A stretch of 64,000 bases of DNA from Bettongia penicillata ogilbyi (GCA_023548195.1 JAJHZJ010000121.1:682220-746219); one strand, 5' to 3'; positions 12,241 to 24,536 are shown, numbered from the stretch's first letter. A program made the numbers and translations. The notes: a model not told the origin generated them from the sequence alone.

Positions 12241-12820
12241 AATACATACATGTATGTCACATATCTAATATACCTCCTAAAGTTGCCATTTTTCATGTCA
12301 TTTAAGTAAAATTTAGTTGATTACTTAAAAAATTAAGTTTAGCTAAGTTTTAGTTTTGTTTTTTTTAAACAGTGTCCTTGTTGAATGAGTATCCAATAAA
12401 GCTTCACTTAAAAAAATAAAAACTAAAATTCCCTGGTTACATACCTTAATGAAATTAACTATGTATACCTATAGAACAGGAGAGCTAAAATTTGAATTCA
12501 GGTCCTTTAACTCCAGTGGAGTTACATTTTGTTGTGAGTTGCTGAAAGGCAGACAAAACTCCAAGTGAGGAGCCTCTCCAGACTTAGTTGGGCTCGTTCT
12601 TAAACAAAATAAATATACATATACAAACACAAGCATGTATGTATGTATATGTATCTATGCACACATATGTATGTCTATGTGTGTCTATGTGTTGAATGTA
12701 TATTCCTAAAGATAGCCATGCCAGGAAACTAAATCGCTTCCATTTAACTGTCTTGGGAAAATTCTGAAGATTACCTGGCAGTATAATGTACCAGACACTG
12801 AGGTCCTTGTTTGAACTAAA
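12241..12820. other. Unassigned sequence with a TATG/TGTC simple-repeat patch
   Basis: 12603-12695 is an interrupted tatgta/tatgtg tract. 12485-12530 may be the head of a reversed SINE (aaaatttgaattcaggtcct). Otherwise nothing recognised. Confidence 0.45.
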
Positions 12821-13285
12821 ATGTCAGGCTTTCAAACTATGCTTCAGAGAGCACAACTCCAATTGTTCAAATGCAAAAAGTACACTTGCCAAAAAGACTG
12901 TTTTATGGAGAACTCGCATGGGGCAGGTGATCACATAGTGGTCAAAAGAAGGGATGCAAAGATGCTCTCAAGGTCTGTCTCACGAACTTTGGATTTGACT
13001 GTGCCACATGGGAGACACTGGCACATGACCACTCAGCAAGGTGTGCCCACATCAGAAAGGGGGTTGTACTCTATGAGCAAAGCAGGATTGAAACAGCAGA
13101 AAGGAAACATAGGATGTGCAAATTTGGAGAATCCACCCCCAATCCACATGGACTATCTGTGCCCAACCTGAGGTAAATATTCCGAGCTCATATTGGTCTG
13201 ATCAGCCATAGTCAGACACATTGAAACTTGACTTTATCATGGTCATTTTGGTCCTCTTCAAGAAGGAAGGACAACAGCCAATCGA
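12821..13285 (+). mobile_element. RTE-like LINE, 3' end of the reverse-transcriptase ORF and tail
   Basis: A 116-codon open segment (12821-13171) matches the C-terminal region of an RTE-like retrotransposon polyprotein. It has TLDLTVPHGRHWHMTTQ, then YSMSKAGLKQQKG, then the start of a C-terminal zinc-finger-like motif (MDYLCPT), after which a TGA breaks the frame. The frame appears to resume as RAHIGLISHSQTH-like sequence by 13220. The 3' tail 'attttggtcctcttcaagaa' plus 'ggaaggacaacag' is the tail shared with the RTE-tailed SINEs in this window. It is 5'-truncated and dead. The RTE assignment is from memory. Confidence 0.7.
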
Positions 13286-13439
13286 TCAATTTTAAAGATA
13301 GATAGATATCACTCAAAGACTTGTCACTTAAGTAAAACTCATCAGAATTTAGCATCCATTGGTATGGCCTCTGAGGATTCAGGATCACCTTCATGCTACG
13401 TTGATGACAAGGACTTTGGTGAAAGCTTCCTCATGTATT

Positions 13440-13592
13440 CTCTATTTACTCATCTGTGAATACACTAGATGCCCCTAGAAGAATGTAAACTCCTTGAGCA
13501 CAAAAAATGTTTCACTTTTGCATTTGTATCTCAGGTACCCAAAGTGGTGCCTGGCATATAGTAGGTACTTAACAAGTGTTGCTGCTTATTAG
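13440..13592 (+). mobile_element. L2 3' terminus
   Basis: 'agaatgtaaactccttgagc', 'catttgtatctcaggtaccc' and 'tgcctggcatatagtaggta' give the standard L2 3' end. Confidence 0.85.
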
Positions 13593-13744
13593 TTAGATAA
13601 TAATGATAAGTATTTCTACATGGGGGTCTAGCACTGACCATGTCTTGGGTATGTAATCAAAAGCTGCAAGGCATGATTAAAAATTAATGCTACTATTTTT
13701 GTTGCTGTCAAAAACAACCATATGAGAATGTATAATAATAGATT

Positions 13745-13930
13745 TTGTTTAAATAGCACTTTGTGGGTGAGGCAAGTATGGCAAGTGGTATAATGCTCAT
13801 TTTGCAGATAAGGAAATTGAAATTCAGAGGAGTGAAGTAATTGGTCCTGGGTTAGAAAGCAAATGGAGGAGGTAGGATAAAAACCTAGCCTCCAAACAAT
13901 CTAATATTCTTTCTACTATGTCATGCTACT
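13745..13930 (-). mobile_element. MIR-like SINE
   Basis: 'gctcattttgcagataagga', 'aattgaaattcagaggagtg' and a head with 'ctaatattctttctactatg' are in reverse-complement MIR order. Confidence 0.75.
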
Positions 13931-15179
13931 TTGTATTAAACATAGAAAAAAAGTGGAGGATCAAACATTAATTCCAACTATATTACTATTTCTCAAAATA
14001 TTTTTCTTCATTTTCAAGTAACAGATATTTTTAAATTAAGCTGCCACACCTAAATAAATACTTATAAAAGCAACCTGAAAAATAAATCTTTCAGTACTTA
14101 ACTACATTATCCAAAAACACCCAAATTCCCCTATTGGTCATATCCAAAAAAATATGCTTCTTTATACACTTTAAATTCCTCATTATTTTGTCAGGAGGTG
14201 AAGGGCATGATTCACATCTTCATTCTTTTTAGAGTCATGGTTTATCAGAGTGTTAAATCAAAGTTCTAAAGTCTTCTGAAATTGCTTTTCCTCATAATAT
14301 GATGGTGTAAATGATATATTATATATTGTAATTAACACTTACATATTATATAATATTGTAGTATAAATTATACTCTTGTTTGCTTCATAGCATTGTGTAT
14401 CAGTTCATAGAAGTCTTCCCAGTTTCTTCTGAAAATGTACATTTCATCATTTCTCACAGCACAATAATATCCTAGTGTGTTTTCATAGCATGGCTTTTCT
14501 AGCCATTCTCTATTAGGAAGACACACCTTTACTTTCCAATATCTGGCTATCATGAAAAGAATTGCAACAAATAAATAAATAAATAGAGCATGTAGATTCC
14601 ATACTTCCTTCCTGGATCGCCTTGAGGCATAAGCCTAATAGCAATATAGCTGGGTCAAAGAATATGCACAATTTGGCATCTCTCTGGAAATAATTACAAA
14701 TTGTTTTCCAGAAGGACCAGATCAAATTTGTGTCTCATCTACAAACAGTGCACCAGGGTTTCTATTCACTTGCTACCCCAGCAAAACTTGTCATTTTTCT
14801 CTTTGTGTCAGCTTTACCTGTCTGACAGGAGCAAGGGAAAATCTCAGTTATTTTAATTTACGTTTCTTCTATGATTAGTGATTTCAAATATTTTTCACGT
14901 TATTACTGATAGCTTGAATTTCTTCTCTTGAAAGCTGACTGTTCATGTCCTTTGAACATTTATCTATTGGGAAATTACTTAGTGTTATAAATTTGAATCA
15001 GTTCCTTATATATCTTAGAAGTGAGCTCTTTATCAAAGAAATGTATTAAAAAGATTTTTTTTCCAGTTACTCATTTCCTTTTTAATTTTCACTAAATTAA
15101 ATTTGTGCAATATTTTAAAATTTTTTTGTGATAAAAAGTGGTCCATTTTATATGCTCTCACACTCCCTTGTTGATCTTG

Positions 15180-15977
15180 AAAAACACAAAGAATATTGCC
15201 CCAGGAAAAATTTGGGAATAGTAGAGCCAGTGGAAGGGGTACAGCAGTGTTTTAGCTCAGAAGGTTGGGGAGATTGATGGGAAGGGTCCCTTTTGCCATG
15301 GCTTAAAGGAACCAGTGTAGGACCAGAGGCACCCCAAGCAAGCCCCACCTCAGCTGACCAGCAGGAGATCCTGAGCCCCAGGCGGTTGGAGTCAGTAAGC
15401 ACCAACATCAGGACCCCAGTAATGTTTTAGCACAGGCAGACACCAGCACAGATGGAGTTCGCCAATGATTTTCAAAAGTAACAATTGGACAAATGAAAAA
15501 GGAGGTACACCCGCCCCTGAGCCTGCCCATGCTCTAGAGAAGCACTAGGGGAGGAGGAGACCTCAAGTGGCCAGACAACTCCTCCCCCATGCCTCACTCC
15601 ACAAACTTCAGTATAACCCTGAGGAAACTCAAATAGTCTTCACCTGGCCTCAGCCTTGGTACAAAAGCTAACTGAAGAAAACAATTCATTAAAAATTAGA
15701 ATTGGGCAAGTAGAAGCTAATGAATCTATCAGGCATCAAGAATCAGTCAAACAAAATCTAAAGATCCTTTGTTATATTTTGTTTTTCTCATGGTTTCGCC
15801 CATTCATTTTAATTGTTCTATGCAACATGACTAATATGAAAATGTGTTTAATAGGAATGTATATGTAGAACCCATATAAAATTGCATGCCATTTTGAGGA
15901 GGGGGGAGAAACAGGGGGAAATTTTGGAATTCATGGAAGTGACAGTTGAAAACTGAAAACAAATAAATTAATAAATG
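15180..15977 (+). mobile_element. Half-L1 type element nested in the older L1
   Basis: GC-rich 5' UTR-like sequence is followed by an L1 ORF1 coiled-coil fragment (VQKLTEENNSLKIRIGQVEA at 15656 on) and then directly by an L1 3' end ('caacatgactaatatgaaaa', purine tract, A-rich tail ending near 15977). No ORF2 sequence is present. It lies opposite to the host L1, whose sequence resumes at about 15980. A 150-bp GC-rich block interrupts ORF1 (see findings). Confidence 0.75.
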
Positions 15978-18900
15978 TTGGGGAAAATTTAATGAAATCA
16001 TTATTTCAATTAATTTTAGTTAACTCTCTTGGATTTTCCAAGAATACTATTGAATCACCACAAAATGTTATAATTTTATTGTGCAGACTTGTTTTCCTTT
16101 TTTTGTCTTATTACATGTAGCATCTAGCAGTATGTTAAATAGCAGCAGTGATGATGTGCATCCTTGTTTTATTCCTGATCTTACTGGAAAGTTCTCTAGC
16201 TTCTTTCATTACGTATAATATCTGCTCTTGGAATTGGAGAATCTCTATTCACTATATTAAGTAATGGTCTATTTATTCTCTGTGATTTCTAGTTTTGAAC
16301 AGAAATAAGCGGTGGAATTTATTGAAAGTTTGTTGAACATCTACTGATACAATCATATGTCTTTTCTTATTTATATTAATTAACATGGCTATATTTGCAG
16401 TCTTCCTTATGCCTTCCTGGTATAAATCCAACCCATTTATACTGTATATAATCTTTCTAATATTTTGTTGCAGACTTCCTGCTAACATTTTATTTAAAAT
16501 TTTTGTACTGATATTCATTATGGATATTGGGCTGTATTTTTTTCCTCATTGTTTCTCCCTGGCTTTGCTATAAAGCATCACAGAAAGATATTGAAACAAT
16601 GCCTTCTTTTCTTATTACTCCAATGGAATATTGGAAATATTCTGGGTATTTATTCTGGGTATTTGACAAAATTCACTTGTGAATCCATTTACTTCTAGGG
16701 ATTTTTCCTGTGAGATTTCACTTTTGCTTGTTCAGCTTCTTTTTCAGATATTGAGTTATGTGAATAAATTATTTCTTTTTTTATTAATCTTGATATTTTA
16801 TGTTTTTTGAAGTATTCATTTATTGGTTTTATCAATTTATTACCATATGGTTGAGCGAAGTATTTTCTAATAATTTCCTTTATCTCTTTTTTAAATTGTG
16901 ATTTTTTCTTTTTTCCTTTTTCATATGAACAATTGATTTTCCTCTCTCTCTTTTTTGAAAATTAGTTTAGCTAACCATTTAGCTTCTTTATTAATTTTCT
17001 CCAAAAAACTGTTCCCTATTTTATTTATCAATTTCATTGTCTTTTTGATTTAAACTGTATTAATCTCTTCTTTAATTTTTTTGAATTTTTACTTTGTTGT
17101 TTGAGGATTTTTTATTTGTTCAAGTTTTTTAAATTGTACGCTTGATTCACTTATTTGTTCTTTCTCTTTTCTTTTCATGAAAGTGTTTAGAAAAATATAA
17201 TTCCTCCTCAAAATTGTTTGTGCTGCATCCTATAAGGTTTGCTATGCTGTCTCATTAGTTCATATTCTTTGATGAAATCTTCTATTATTTCTATAATTTA
17301 TATTTTGGCCCACCAGTTCTTTGTAACCATGTTCTTTAGGTTCTAATTACTTTAAAATTCTCAAGGGCCCTTGAATATAATTTTATTGCACTATGATCAA
17401 GAAATTATCAAGAATCAAGAAATATCTTCAGTATTTTTATCTTCATTTTTGGTGAGGTGTTTGTGCCCTAATGCATAGTCAAATTTTAGTAAAGGTACAA
17501 TATGCAGCTGAGACATGTATCAATTTTCTTTCTATTCCCATTCAATAAACACTAAAGATCTAATATTTCAGATTTTTCCAAAATTCTCTTTAGGTCCTTA
17601 ACTTCTTTCTTATTTAATCTTTTTGTTAAAATTGTCTTGGTTTCAAAGGAATATATTAAAGTCTTCCACTATTATAGTTTTAGCATGTATTTCTCCCTCT
17701 AATTTGATTAACTTTTCCTTTAAGTGCTTAGATACTGTTATTAAATGTACATTAAACCTTGACATTGAAGTGTCATCCATGGTGCCTTTGAGAATAATAT
17801 AATTTCCCTGCTTATCTTTTTAACTTATTTAATTTACAGGAACCTTATCTGAAATCATGATTTCTACCTTTTTTTGGATTCAAATGAAGCATAATGATTT
17901 TGCTGCCGCCCAGTATTTTATCTCTAAGTGAATTTTTGTAATTCAGTTGTGTTTTTTGTAAACAACATATTGCCATGTTCTGCCTTGTAATCCATTCTTC
18001 TTTTTGCCATTTTCTGGATGAGTTCATCCCCTCACTTTCATAGTTATGATTGTTAATAATGTATTTCCCCCCATTTTGTCTTCCTATTATTTTTCCTCTT
18101 ATTACTCCCATATTTTCTTCTTTACAAATAAATAGAAAGGAGGGAAGTTGTCTGACACTTGTGATCTCATAAGTGAAACAGCCTGTTTTCTCTTTCAATT
18201 CTTCTCCTTACCCCAGATTCCAGCCTTTTATTCTTTCTCTCTTTCCTTTTTATTCTCCCTTAACATCCCCCCCTCCAACATTTGAGACTGTTTGCTCATG
18301 ACTCTCCCCCTACCTATCTTGGTCTCCCTCTTAAGCCCTTCCCTCATCCTGTCCCCTCCAATTTCCCTTTGGACTTTAATGTATTCCTATGCTGAGACGT
18401 GGGGGGAGGGGGAGGGGTGAATGAGGAAATAATCGATTGTATTCTAACTTCCTTTGTATGATTCAGGTGATATTGAAGTTCATAAAATTCCTGCGCTTCT
18501 CATACCTTCTTTAACAGCTATATACTCTTCTTATATGTCTTTGTTATGTAATAATGATTCTCCTCCCTTTCCTTCTCCTTTCTTTCCCAATATAGCCTCT
18601 TGTTCTATTTTTGTCTTCTCTTACAAACATTAAAACAGAACAAAATCATCCAGAGATTCTCTGACATAACTTTTTTCTATGACTATTAAAGATAATAGAG
18701 TTATGAGAAGACATTTATTTCTTATTCCTCTATTAACATATAAATAATTCATCTCATGTATTCTTTCAGTTAGATATGTTTACCTTTCAATGTTTATCTT
18801 GACTCTTGCATTTCCATTTCCAAGTGTCTACATGACTATTATCTTTTCATCAGGAATAGTTCAAAATCCTCTTTTTTTTAAAGATCCATTTTTATACTTG

Positions 18901-19779
18901 GTTTTGCCAGATAGATTATCTGTAGTTGTAAACCTTTATCTTTTGGACTATTCTATTCTAAGTTTTCCTCTCCTTAGTGTTGGCAGTTGCTAAGTCTAGT
19001 AAAAACCTTATTGTAGCCTCACGGCATTTTAACTTCTTTTTGGCTGTTACAGCGTACATGAGTATATCTATGTATGTATATATATGTATATTTACACAGA
19101 AGGCCTGGGTTTTGGCTATGATGTTCCTGAAAATTATCATTTTGAAGGTTCTTTCTGGAGGTGGACTTTTTCTATTTTCACTTTGCCTTCTGGTTCTAAG
19201 ATTTCTGGACAATTTCATTTGTCATTTCCTACCCAGATGCTACCCAGAATTTTTTCTGATTACAAATTTTCCCATACTCCAACAATTCTTAGACTGTTTC
19301 TTTATGGTGTTTCCAAGTCATTTAAAAAATAACACTTATTAGCTTTGCTTCCTTTTTTGTTTTGATTATTTCTTTTTTTATTGTTGTCATTTTCTGTCTG
19401 GTCCATTCTAATTTTCAGGGTATTCAGTTGTTGAATGAAGTTTGCCAGTTTTCCTTGCTAATCTCTCCATCCTACCTTTTCATTTCTGCATCTTATTTCA
19501 TTTACTCTAGGTATTCTTGTAGTCACCATGGCCAGGGCAGTTTTTTTTTCCTTTATATGGACTTGCTGTGAGACTACTAAAACACCAAGGTATTTTCTCA
19601 TGGTGTTTGTAGTTTCTCTTGGTCTACTTATGGAAGGAGTGGGGGAAAGAGGGAGGCAGGGTTTAAGGTAAGCTCCTGAAATGAATAGTGTGGCAGGGCC
19701 TTCCTAGTATTTTAGAGTTCAGTAGGCCAAACCACACCTCCCTTTTCAAGGACTTGGAGGCTGCTCCGTTTCTAGACTT

Positions 19780-19955
19780 TGGCCTTGTTCCAGTCATCCT
19801 GATGAATATTTGGTCATTGGATTCAGATGGCTCTGGAGGAGAAGTGAGGCTGGTGACCTGCACAGCCCTCCCTCACTCAAAACAAAGTCATGTGCAAGTC
19901 ATGTCATTATTTCTCCGATGGCATGGTCTTCTTCGGCAACAAAGGACTAACATGA
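19780..19955 (+). mobile_element. RTE-tailed SINE, 3' half
   Basis: 'gttccagtcatcctgatgaa', 'gatggctctggaggagaagt', 'cacagccctccctcactcaa' and the tail 'ggcaacaaaggactaacatg' match the copy at 7388-7745. It interrupts the 5' region of the minus-strand L1. Confidence 0.8.
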
Positions 19956-20581
19956 GAAGACTTCTTCCTACTCTAGGCTCCACTAGGGTCCTTCCTCCTG
20001 CTGCTGACTTACTCCCATGATGAGTCCCTGCCACAGGCTTCAGAGACTGCTCAGGCTGGATTTTGCCCAGGGTCTTTCTCTTGAAGCTTACCTTGAGCTA
20101 GAGGCATCATACTAGATCCTACATGGAGTAACCTGAGTCAGCTCTCTGTTAGGCTTCAGCCCTTTTAAGGACTAGCCCATCGTCAAGTTCTCTTTTCTGG
20201 AGTGAGTACTGTGACTGTGACGGACCTTCTAGGAATCCAGAACCATGCTTAGTCATCTCACCATGAGATTGGGGAAGGCTCTGATGCTGCCTAATTTGGG
20301 CAGGTTGTACCACACCGGGCCATGAAGAATGTCTCCAACATCGCTGTCCTGCAGTCATGGCCTCAGGGAAGGTTCAGGCTTGGCTGGGATTGGAAAATAT
20401 TCAGTTGAAGCCAGGGATTGCTTCCTGCCCCTCTGAAGACCTAGATAGGTCTATCCTGTGATCTGCACAGGATTTCGGTGTTCTTTCCCTGGATTCCTGA
20501 GTTGTGTGGCGGAGTCTAGGTAATAGAAAGTAGTTCTTTCTATGACCTGATTGAGTCCTGTTGTTTTTCAGGAACCTCTGT

Positions 20582-20805
20582 AGGGTAGCTAAGTGGTAGA
20601 ATAGAGTGCTAGGACTGAAGTCAAGAAGACCTGAGTTCAAATATGACCTCGACACTAGGTATATGATCCTGGGGAAGTCACTTAACTCTGTTTGCCTCAG
20701 TTTCTTTATCTGTAAAATGAGCAGGAATAGGAAATGGCAAACTACACCAGGATTTTTGCCAGGAACCCCAAAGGGGGTCAGGAAGAGTAGGACATGACTG
20801 AAAAT
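20582..20805 (+). mobile_element. MAR1-like CORE-SINE with target-site duplication
   Basis: A sense copy from 'agggtagctaagtggtagaa' through 'agacctgagttcaaatatga', 'ggggaagtcacttaactctg' and 'aggaaatggcaaactacacc' to the tail 'gtaggacatgactgaaaatg'. It is flanked by GGAACCTCTGT (20571-20581) and GGATCCTCTGT (20806-20816), an 11-bp duplication with one mismatch. The 3' tail resembles that of Bov-B LINEs, which are the likely partner. Confidence 0.9.
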
Positions 20806-20830
20806 GGATCCTCTGTGTCCTAGTACCCGT

Positions 20831-21309
20831 CTTCCCACCATCCCATCTGCTCAAAATATTTTTTGAAACATTTCCTCAATAATTATCTTTGGTCAGCAGT
20901 CTCTTCTTTGGAAAATCCTTTATAGTAAGGCTAAAGATGCAGACTAGTTCTCCAATTTCATTGGTATAGGGAACTCCCAGGTGAGGATTGCCAATAATAT
21001 TAAATATGTATTCTTTAGGGGTGGATTTAATTTCAAAATAGCCAAAAGTCATTCAGCACCCAGATCTGGTGAATTAAGATCAGGTCAGGTAATGTGTCAG
21101 ATTTTCTTGTGGGACTTTTGCTTATACTATATTTGAAAGTAGTTCTGGAAAAGGAATTTAAAATAATCTGAATTTAGGATTGTATTTATATATGTGTATG
21201 TAAGTATATGTGTATACATACATATATTCTGATTATTTTTATTGCTGTGACTTGTTTTGTTTCCTATTTCCCATGGTCATAACCCAAATTAATATTAAAA
21301 TTATTTGAT
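20831..21309. other. Unassigned sequence with a TATG patch
   Basis: 21185-21230 is a tatgtgtatg/tacatacata tract. The rest has no recognised feature. Confidence 0.4.
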
Positions 21310-21425
21310 AACCATGTGAAGAGTAAGCCCAAGGTCACAGAGATAGTAAGCAAGTAGCAAAGCTTAGATAGAATCTTGGGTTCTCAGAGACCAAATCAAC
21401 ATTTTTTTTCACTGCCCCATACTTC
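21310..21425 (-). mobile_element. SINE fragment
   Basis: 'cccaaggtcacagagatagt' and 'agatagaatcttgggttctc' are a short reversed CORE-SINE head. Confidence 0.6.
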
Positions 21426-21574
21426 CTTTTCTGAATGACCAAATTAAGTCTTTAAGATGATTAAGAACTACAAATACACATATGGTTCAAATCATACTGA
21501 AAAACAAATCATATAAGGGAGATTACAATTTAATCTATAAAAGTAGAAGAATTTGGAAAGATATTTTAAAAACA

Positions 21575-21745
21575 TGGAGCACAGGTTTAGCAGACAAAGT
21601 CAGCCTGGAATCAGCAAAATCTGGGTTCCAATCCCTACTGACTTTGTGGCCCTGGGCAAGTCACTTTAATTCTCAGTGTTCCAGGTGACCCTCTTTTTAA
21701 GTTGCAGAACAGGTGCTGATCTCAATTCACTACACCAAAACACTT
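21575..21745 (+). mobile_element. SINE, Ther/MIR-like with variant tail
   Basis: 'tggaatcagcaaaatctggg', 'gtggccctgggcaagtcact' and a tail 'aagttgcagaacaggtgctg'. The same tail recurs at 31950-32035. Confidence 0.65.
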
Positions 21746-22029
21746 GTCTAAGCAGAGAAGACAAAATAATAGCAATGTTAATAATGAAAAGGAAAACATG
21801 GATCTTTACCAGGTTCTAATTCATGAACTCATTTCCGCTGGTTGACGCCAATCCTCTTAAGAGATGTCTGTAGATGGCATCCACTAAAATGGGGACTTGA
21901 TAATGACAGAAATTCTGTGCCAGAATTTTTCAAGGAAGAGCCAAAGTTCTCCTTACACAATTATCATTGGCTTTCAGGAAACCACAAATAAAGCATCGAG
22001 AAAAACAATTAATAATCAATGATTTGAAG
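21746..22029. other. Unassigned sequence upstream of the LTR
   Basis: May include the 5' part of the LTR, whose left end could not be placed. Confidence 0.35.
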
Positions 22030-22547
22030 AGATCTAAAATTCTCCCCCCTTTTTTAGTCTTTTTCAAGTCTCAGCCTTGGAAGAATAGGACTGATATAAC
22101 AGACAGGATTAGCATTCTCCTCACTCTAGGTATTGATACCCCATGAAGCCTTAAGAGGAATTTAACCTTAAGTGAAACTCTGGCCCATAGTATTCTCCTC
22201 AGGCTGGGGTGGAGACTGTATATCCTTTGTCTTAATTTCCACTAGGCCTGTGATTGGGAAGTAAATGACATGATCAAAGTCCCATCCCCTAACCCTTCAT
22301 TAGAATAGATTCATCTCTCATTATAATATTCTTCCTCTCATTAATCGCTAACCAATCAAAGTTAATTGCCCTCCTTAGGACCATTTACTGTTCCAAACGT
22401 GTATAAACTGTGGGCCCATCCTCATGATTTTTGGTCTAAGAGAGATGGTCAAAAGACGATGCCCCTTATTAATAATATGCTAGCATTATTAATAAAATGA
22501 TTAATTACCCAGAAATTATGTCTCTTGAACTTTTTACACATCACAGT
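22030..22547 (+). mobile_element. Probable solo LTR of an endogenous retrovirus-like element
   Basis: Promoter and polyadenylation signals lie in LTR order: CCAAT at 22352-22356, TATAAA at 22402-22407 about 50 bp downstream, AATAAA at 22491-22496, and an end near 'gaactttttacaca' at about 22547. No gag, pol or env frame adjoins it, so it is probably a solo LTR. The left boundary and the short target duplication were not found. I recall similar marsupial LTR sequences but did not check. Confidence 0.6.
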
Positions 22548-23834
22548 ATAAACATTTATAAAGGAAGGAATGGAGCTCAGTGCAGTTAACTGCCCTATTG
22601 GCATTTGGGATTTTCCCAGAAGACAGAATTGAAATTATTTATCTCCCTCCTCCCACCATTTCATTTCACATATGCCCTCCAGAAACCTTTAAGCTTCTTG
22701 GAGTTTTTGTTAGGAATATCTAGCAATAATTTTCAGACAGTCTCCCGGACAATCTCATATACCTTCAAAATAATAAGAAAATTGGGCCATATTGTGATAG
22801 TCTGCACTTTACTGGACGGTAGATAGTCTCATCACTGGGTATTCACAAAGACATTTGGAAGCACAAGTAAGAATAAAAAAACCTATTAAAGTGGGTGTTT
22901 TTGATAAAACCCTCCTCTCACCCAGAGCCCTTCAGTTAACTAAAACCTAAGGGACCTAATTTATAACCACGGTAACAGCAAGTGAGTGATCATTTAAATG
23001 AAGCTAGCTAGTCAGGCAATGAAGGTAAGCAGCTCAGAGGAAGTCCAAAAGGGCCCTAAAATATAAACAATTTGGTTCACTGCTTCAACAAATAGGACTA
23101 TAGCAGTTAGGAAAGTACAGAGAGATGAGAAACAAGGTGACTTCAAGGACTGAAAGGAGCACATCACAGTACAGCAAGCAGGTAGAAGCTGAGACCTTTT
23201 CATTCAAGGAAAGGTCCAAGATACAGCACTGGCAATTATGTGCTGTCTTGCAGACGTTTGAGAGGAATTAAACTGAAACAGACAGCATACTTAAGGGCCT
23301 AAGTGATTATATGATAGATGGGCAATGACCAATAGCCAAGGACTTACGATACTCTCCGAGCCTCACTGCTTTCTTAGGATGGCATTTCTATTTATGACAA
23401 AAAAAATTCTAATTATAACATGACTACATTCAAAACTCTGGCACCTTCAATATTTTCACATCTATCAGGGAAGAGGATAGAGTCTGACATGTATATAATT
23501 ATATATTAACAGATGTTGACAACATTGTAAATCAATACCTTTGATTTACTGCGCTCGCCTTTGATTGGCACCGACACGAGCAGCCTGTTGTATTAAATTA
23601 ACTTCCTTTCTTTTATTGTCTGTGAAACATATTGATCCTTCTACCCATAGTCATATAACTGGGAGAGTGTCCACAGCATGATCTCAGCATGCAGAACTGA
23701 ACCATGACAGACTGTCAAACTTGCATGTTTCCTTGTCCTTGGCAAGGGGGATGAAAATTGAGTGCTTTTGAGTATTGATTATTCTCTGTTTTCCTTCTCC
23801 AATAAATGTGAACTCACAAGTTCAATTTTAAATT
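22548..23834. other. Unassigned sequence, about 1.3 kb
   Basis: No repeat, gene or RNA recognised. The frames at 22605-22826 and 23012-23203 have no supporting context. Confidence 0.45.
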
Positions 23835-24060
23835 TTTAAAAACTTCATAGTATTTTATTTCTTCCAGTTACATGTAAAGACAATTTTCAACATTCATTTT
23901 TTGAAAGATTTTGAGCTCCAAAATTTTTTCTTCCCTCCTTCCCATACTCTTCTCCCTAAGGCAGCAAGTAATTTGATACAGGTTATACATGATTCACTGT
24001 TAATTTAAGGAAAGGAAAACAAATCACCCCAGATCTTCCCTAGAGAACATATGATTTTTA
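23835..24060 (-). mobile_element. L1 3' end, 5'-truncated
   Basis: 'cttccagttacatgtaaaga', 'caattttcaacattcatttt' and 'gcaagtaatttgatacaggt' are the reverse complement of the L1 3' UTR seen sense at 29480-29600. Confidence 0.8.
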
Positions 24061-24319
24061 TAGAAAAATTCATATAGCAATTAAGCAACTAGTATGAGAC
24101 TGAATTTTTTATGTAAATCCTCACATAAAAGATAAATTTACGAAGACCTTTAGTTTGCCTCACAATATTGAGTAACCCATCAGAGGGTCGCTTAACCCAT
24201 ATGAATTAGGAGATGAGGAAAAGTTTCTGATTTCTATTTCTATCCTTTCTCCTTCCTTTTCTTTATAACTTCCTTCATCTCTTAGTCTCTCAAACCAACA
24301 CCTTAAATCTATATAAGCC

Positions 24320-24450
24320 AAATCAGTGTGATATAATAGAAAGTGTTGAATTTGGTGTTGGAGAACTTAAATTTGAATCCTAGATTAGTCATTTGTCAGC
24401 AGAGAACTTGGAGAAGCATTTGATTTTTCTGGACCTTGTTTTGAATATCA
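24320..24450 (+). mobile_element. Degraded SINE
   Basis: 'aaagtgttgaatttggtgtt' and 'taaatttgaatcctagatta' suggest a SINE head with strong decay. Confidence 0.45.
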
Positions 24451-24536
24451 TTTGGCTCAAATCACCCTTCCATAGGGGGTGTAAACATAGTCATTTGGCA
24501 ATGTGGAAGTATTTTCATGGAAGTACAAACATTACC

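Larger units (their letters stand above)
14000..20830 (-). mobile_element. Old, nearly full-length L1 LINE with three later insertions
   Basis: Runs 3' to 5' along the plus strand. 14360-15170 is the ORF2 C-terminus (minus-strand frame 14368-14553: YYCAVRNDEMYIF). 16273-16518 is the RT palm (NISTKILNKMLAGSLQQNIR, then HMIVSVDVQQTFNKF, where the catalytic Asp is kept but the surrounding box is altered). 17845-18198 is the endonuclease start (MAICCLQKTQLNYKNSLR). About 18.2-20.8 kb is pyrimidine-rich ORF1/5' UTR antisense. Insertions sit at 15180-15977, 19780-19955 and 20582-20805. Many stops and frameshifts show it is inert. The outer ends are approximate. Confidence 0.75.

Noticed and set aside
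18977..19342. 121-codon plus-strand frame with hydrophobic content
   Set aside because: It is antisense to the 5' part of the minus-strand L1, where T-rich sequence yields hydrophobic residues.
20401..20841. 146-codon minus-strand frame
   Set aside because: It runs through the reverse of a MAR1-like SINE and the 5' region of an L1, with no protein similarity I can recognise.
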